This document shows, one piece after another, positions 6,342-7,201 of a stretch of DNA of 7,201 nucleotides (its first letter is position 1; the number at the start of each line of letters is the position of its first letter). Under the pieces are notes generated by a model, which was not told where the DNA came from, searched no databases, and worked only from the letters and a program-made list of their open reading frames with translations. The DNA is taken from NCBI GenBank assembly GCA_001828445.1, contig MHYJ01000031.1:1-7201 (forward strand). The letters run 5' to 3'. This stretch comes from Planctomycetes bacterium RBG_16_43_13 (lineage in GTDB: Bacteria > Planctomycetota > MHYJ01). The position numbers and the translations under genes were made by a program.

Positions 6342-7201
6342 ATGCTGACACTCCTACAGCTACTCATATTTGCCATAGCACTCTCGCCACGATTAAATAT
6401 ACCTCTCGGAGCGGAATTCTTCATACGGCTCGACGACATAATAATATTGGTGATAATCATAATTGGTGCAAAGAAGTCAATTATAAATAAGGTGAAACTA
6501 CCTACAACTATGATTAACCTCCCGCTAATACTATTCCTCATTACCTGCACCTTTTCCGCAATTTTCGGTATATTTGCTGGCACTGTAACTAAGCCGTTAA
6601 CATCCATCCTCTACCTGCTAAAATTCATAGAATACGCCGCCACGTTCTACATTGCATTTATCACAATAAAGAGCGAGGAGCACCTTCGAAAGATAATCTA
6701 CACATTTATTGCAACCGCCGTCGTCATATCAATAATAGGATTTGTAGAGTTGCTCTTCTTTTATAAGCCACACACCGCCGCAGAGTTTCCGTTCAGGATA
6801 TTCGACAATGCCATCTATAAGGGCGACTCCAACCACATAGCCAGTTTCCTTATGATTGCTATACTACTGGCTCTATCAATGACAACTGCTGAGGTAATTA
6901 CGATTAGAAATAGATTTCGCATCTATGGTCTTACAATCATAATGACATTCACGCTCCTCCTCACACTATCACGCGAGGCAATCTTGACAACCGTAGCGAC
7001 CGCCCTGTTGCTCGCCATCCTCACTAAGAGGCGATTTCTCGCACTCGCTATAATAATTATCGCCGTAGCCATCCCGCTCCTCTATCGACCTGCAGAATAT
7101 CGCCTTGGCGGGCTCTTGGAGGAGTATAATGCCTTCGTAAGAACTAACGAGCGCGTAGAAGTTGGCTATTCGCCGGAATTCTCGTTCACGCGAAATCGGC
7201 T
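6342..7201 (+). CDS. O-antigen ligase/polymerase-like membrane protein, N-terminal part (cut by window edge)
   Basis: From the ATG at 6342 the frame is open to the end of the window: 286 complete codons plus two bases. The product is a polytopic inner-membrane protein. Hydrophobic segments lie at about residues 3-15, 33-43, 58-80, 88-108, 118-141, 163-180, 195-209, 213-227 and 231-247. The layout fits the Wzy/WaaL (O-antigen ligase) family: SNHIASFLMIAILLAL (163-178) corresponds to the family's 'G-x-x-N-H-x-A' segment before a membrane helix, and TLSREAIL (208-215) to the conserved 'S-R-x-x-x' segment. A hydrophilic loop starts near residue 249 (RPAEYRLGG, then VRTNERVEVG). These enzymes polymerise or transfer lipid-linked glycans on the periplasmic side. 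Ligase and polymerase cannot be told apart from sequence like this. The start is only 13 bases after the tRNA, without a Shine-Dalgarno sequence. In-frame ATGs further in (such as codon 57) would remove membrane segments, so the first ATG is preferred. Confidence 0.82.
   Translation, partial: MLTLLQLLIFAIALSPRLNIPLGAEFFIRLDDIIILVIIIIGAKKSIINKVKLPTTMINLPLILFLITCTFSAIFGIFAGTVTKPLTSILYLLKFIEYAATFYIAFITIKSEEHLRKIIYTFIATAVVISIIGFVELLFFYKPHTAAEFPFRIFDNAIYKGDSNHIASFLMIAILLALSMTTAEVITIRNRFRIYGLTIIMTFTLLLTLSREAILTTVATALLLAILTKRRFLALAIIIIAVAIPLLYRPAEYRLGGLLEEYNAFVRTNERVEVGYSPEFSFTRNR

Noticed and set aside
6254..6607. Minus-strand 117-codon ORF ending in PRQESNLHLRLRRPPLYPL, a sequence familiar from many database entries.
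   Set aside because: Its C-terminus is the antisense translation of the tRNA-Arg gene, a well-known source of spurious proteins, and the rest is antisense to the O-antigen-ligase-like gene.

Overview
The window carries six protein-coding genes and one tRNA gene, packed closely in two transcription directions. It looks like an ordinary chromosomal segment of a bacterium with a Gram-negative-type envelope. I base that on an OstA/LptA-like exported protein and an O-antigen-ligase-like membrane protein. The DNA is moderately AT-rich, and most genes lack a recognisable Shine-Dalgarno sequence. The phylum cannot be fixed from this sequence alone. An uncultured, candidate-phylum or PVC-like lineage is possible, but that is only an impression.

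Left half, minus strand: polA (392-3079) encodes a full-length DNA polymerase I. It is followed after 16 bases by the start of an exported OstA/LptA-domain protein that leaves the window at base 1. The polymerase has intact 5'-nuclease and polymerase active sites, but two catalytic aspartates of the proofreading domain are replaced (Asn324, Ala393). A 247-base divergent intergenic region (3080-3326) holds candidate promoters and the only strong ribosome binding site in the window.

Right half, plus strand: a radical SAM enzyme of the CofH/MqnC/MqnE superfamily (3327-4457), purD (4480-5802), a small membrane-anchored DUF4330-like protein overlapping purD by one base (5802-6218), tRNA-Arg(CCG) (6257-6328), and a polytopic O-antigen ligase/polymerase-like protein starting 13 bases after the tRNA and running off the right edge (6342-7201). 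The spacing suggests one long transcription unit. It would link cofactor or quinone chemistry, purine synthesis, a tRNA and the start of a surface polysaccharide region.

I found no CRISPR array, transposase, integrase, toxin-antitoxin pair or defence system, and nothing that clearly amounts to an undescribed multi-gene system. The points most worth a second look are the degenerate proofreading site in PolA and the atypical radical SAM protein, which keeps its cluster motif but lacks several motifs usual for CofH/MqnC/MqnE enzymes.
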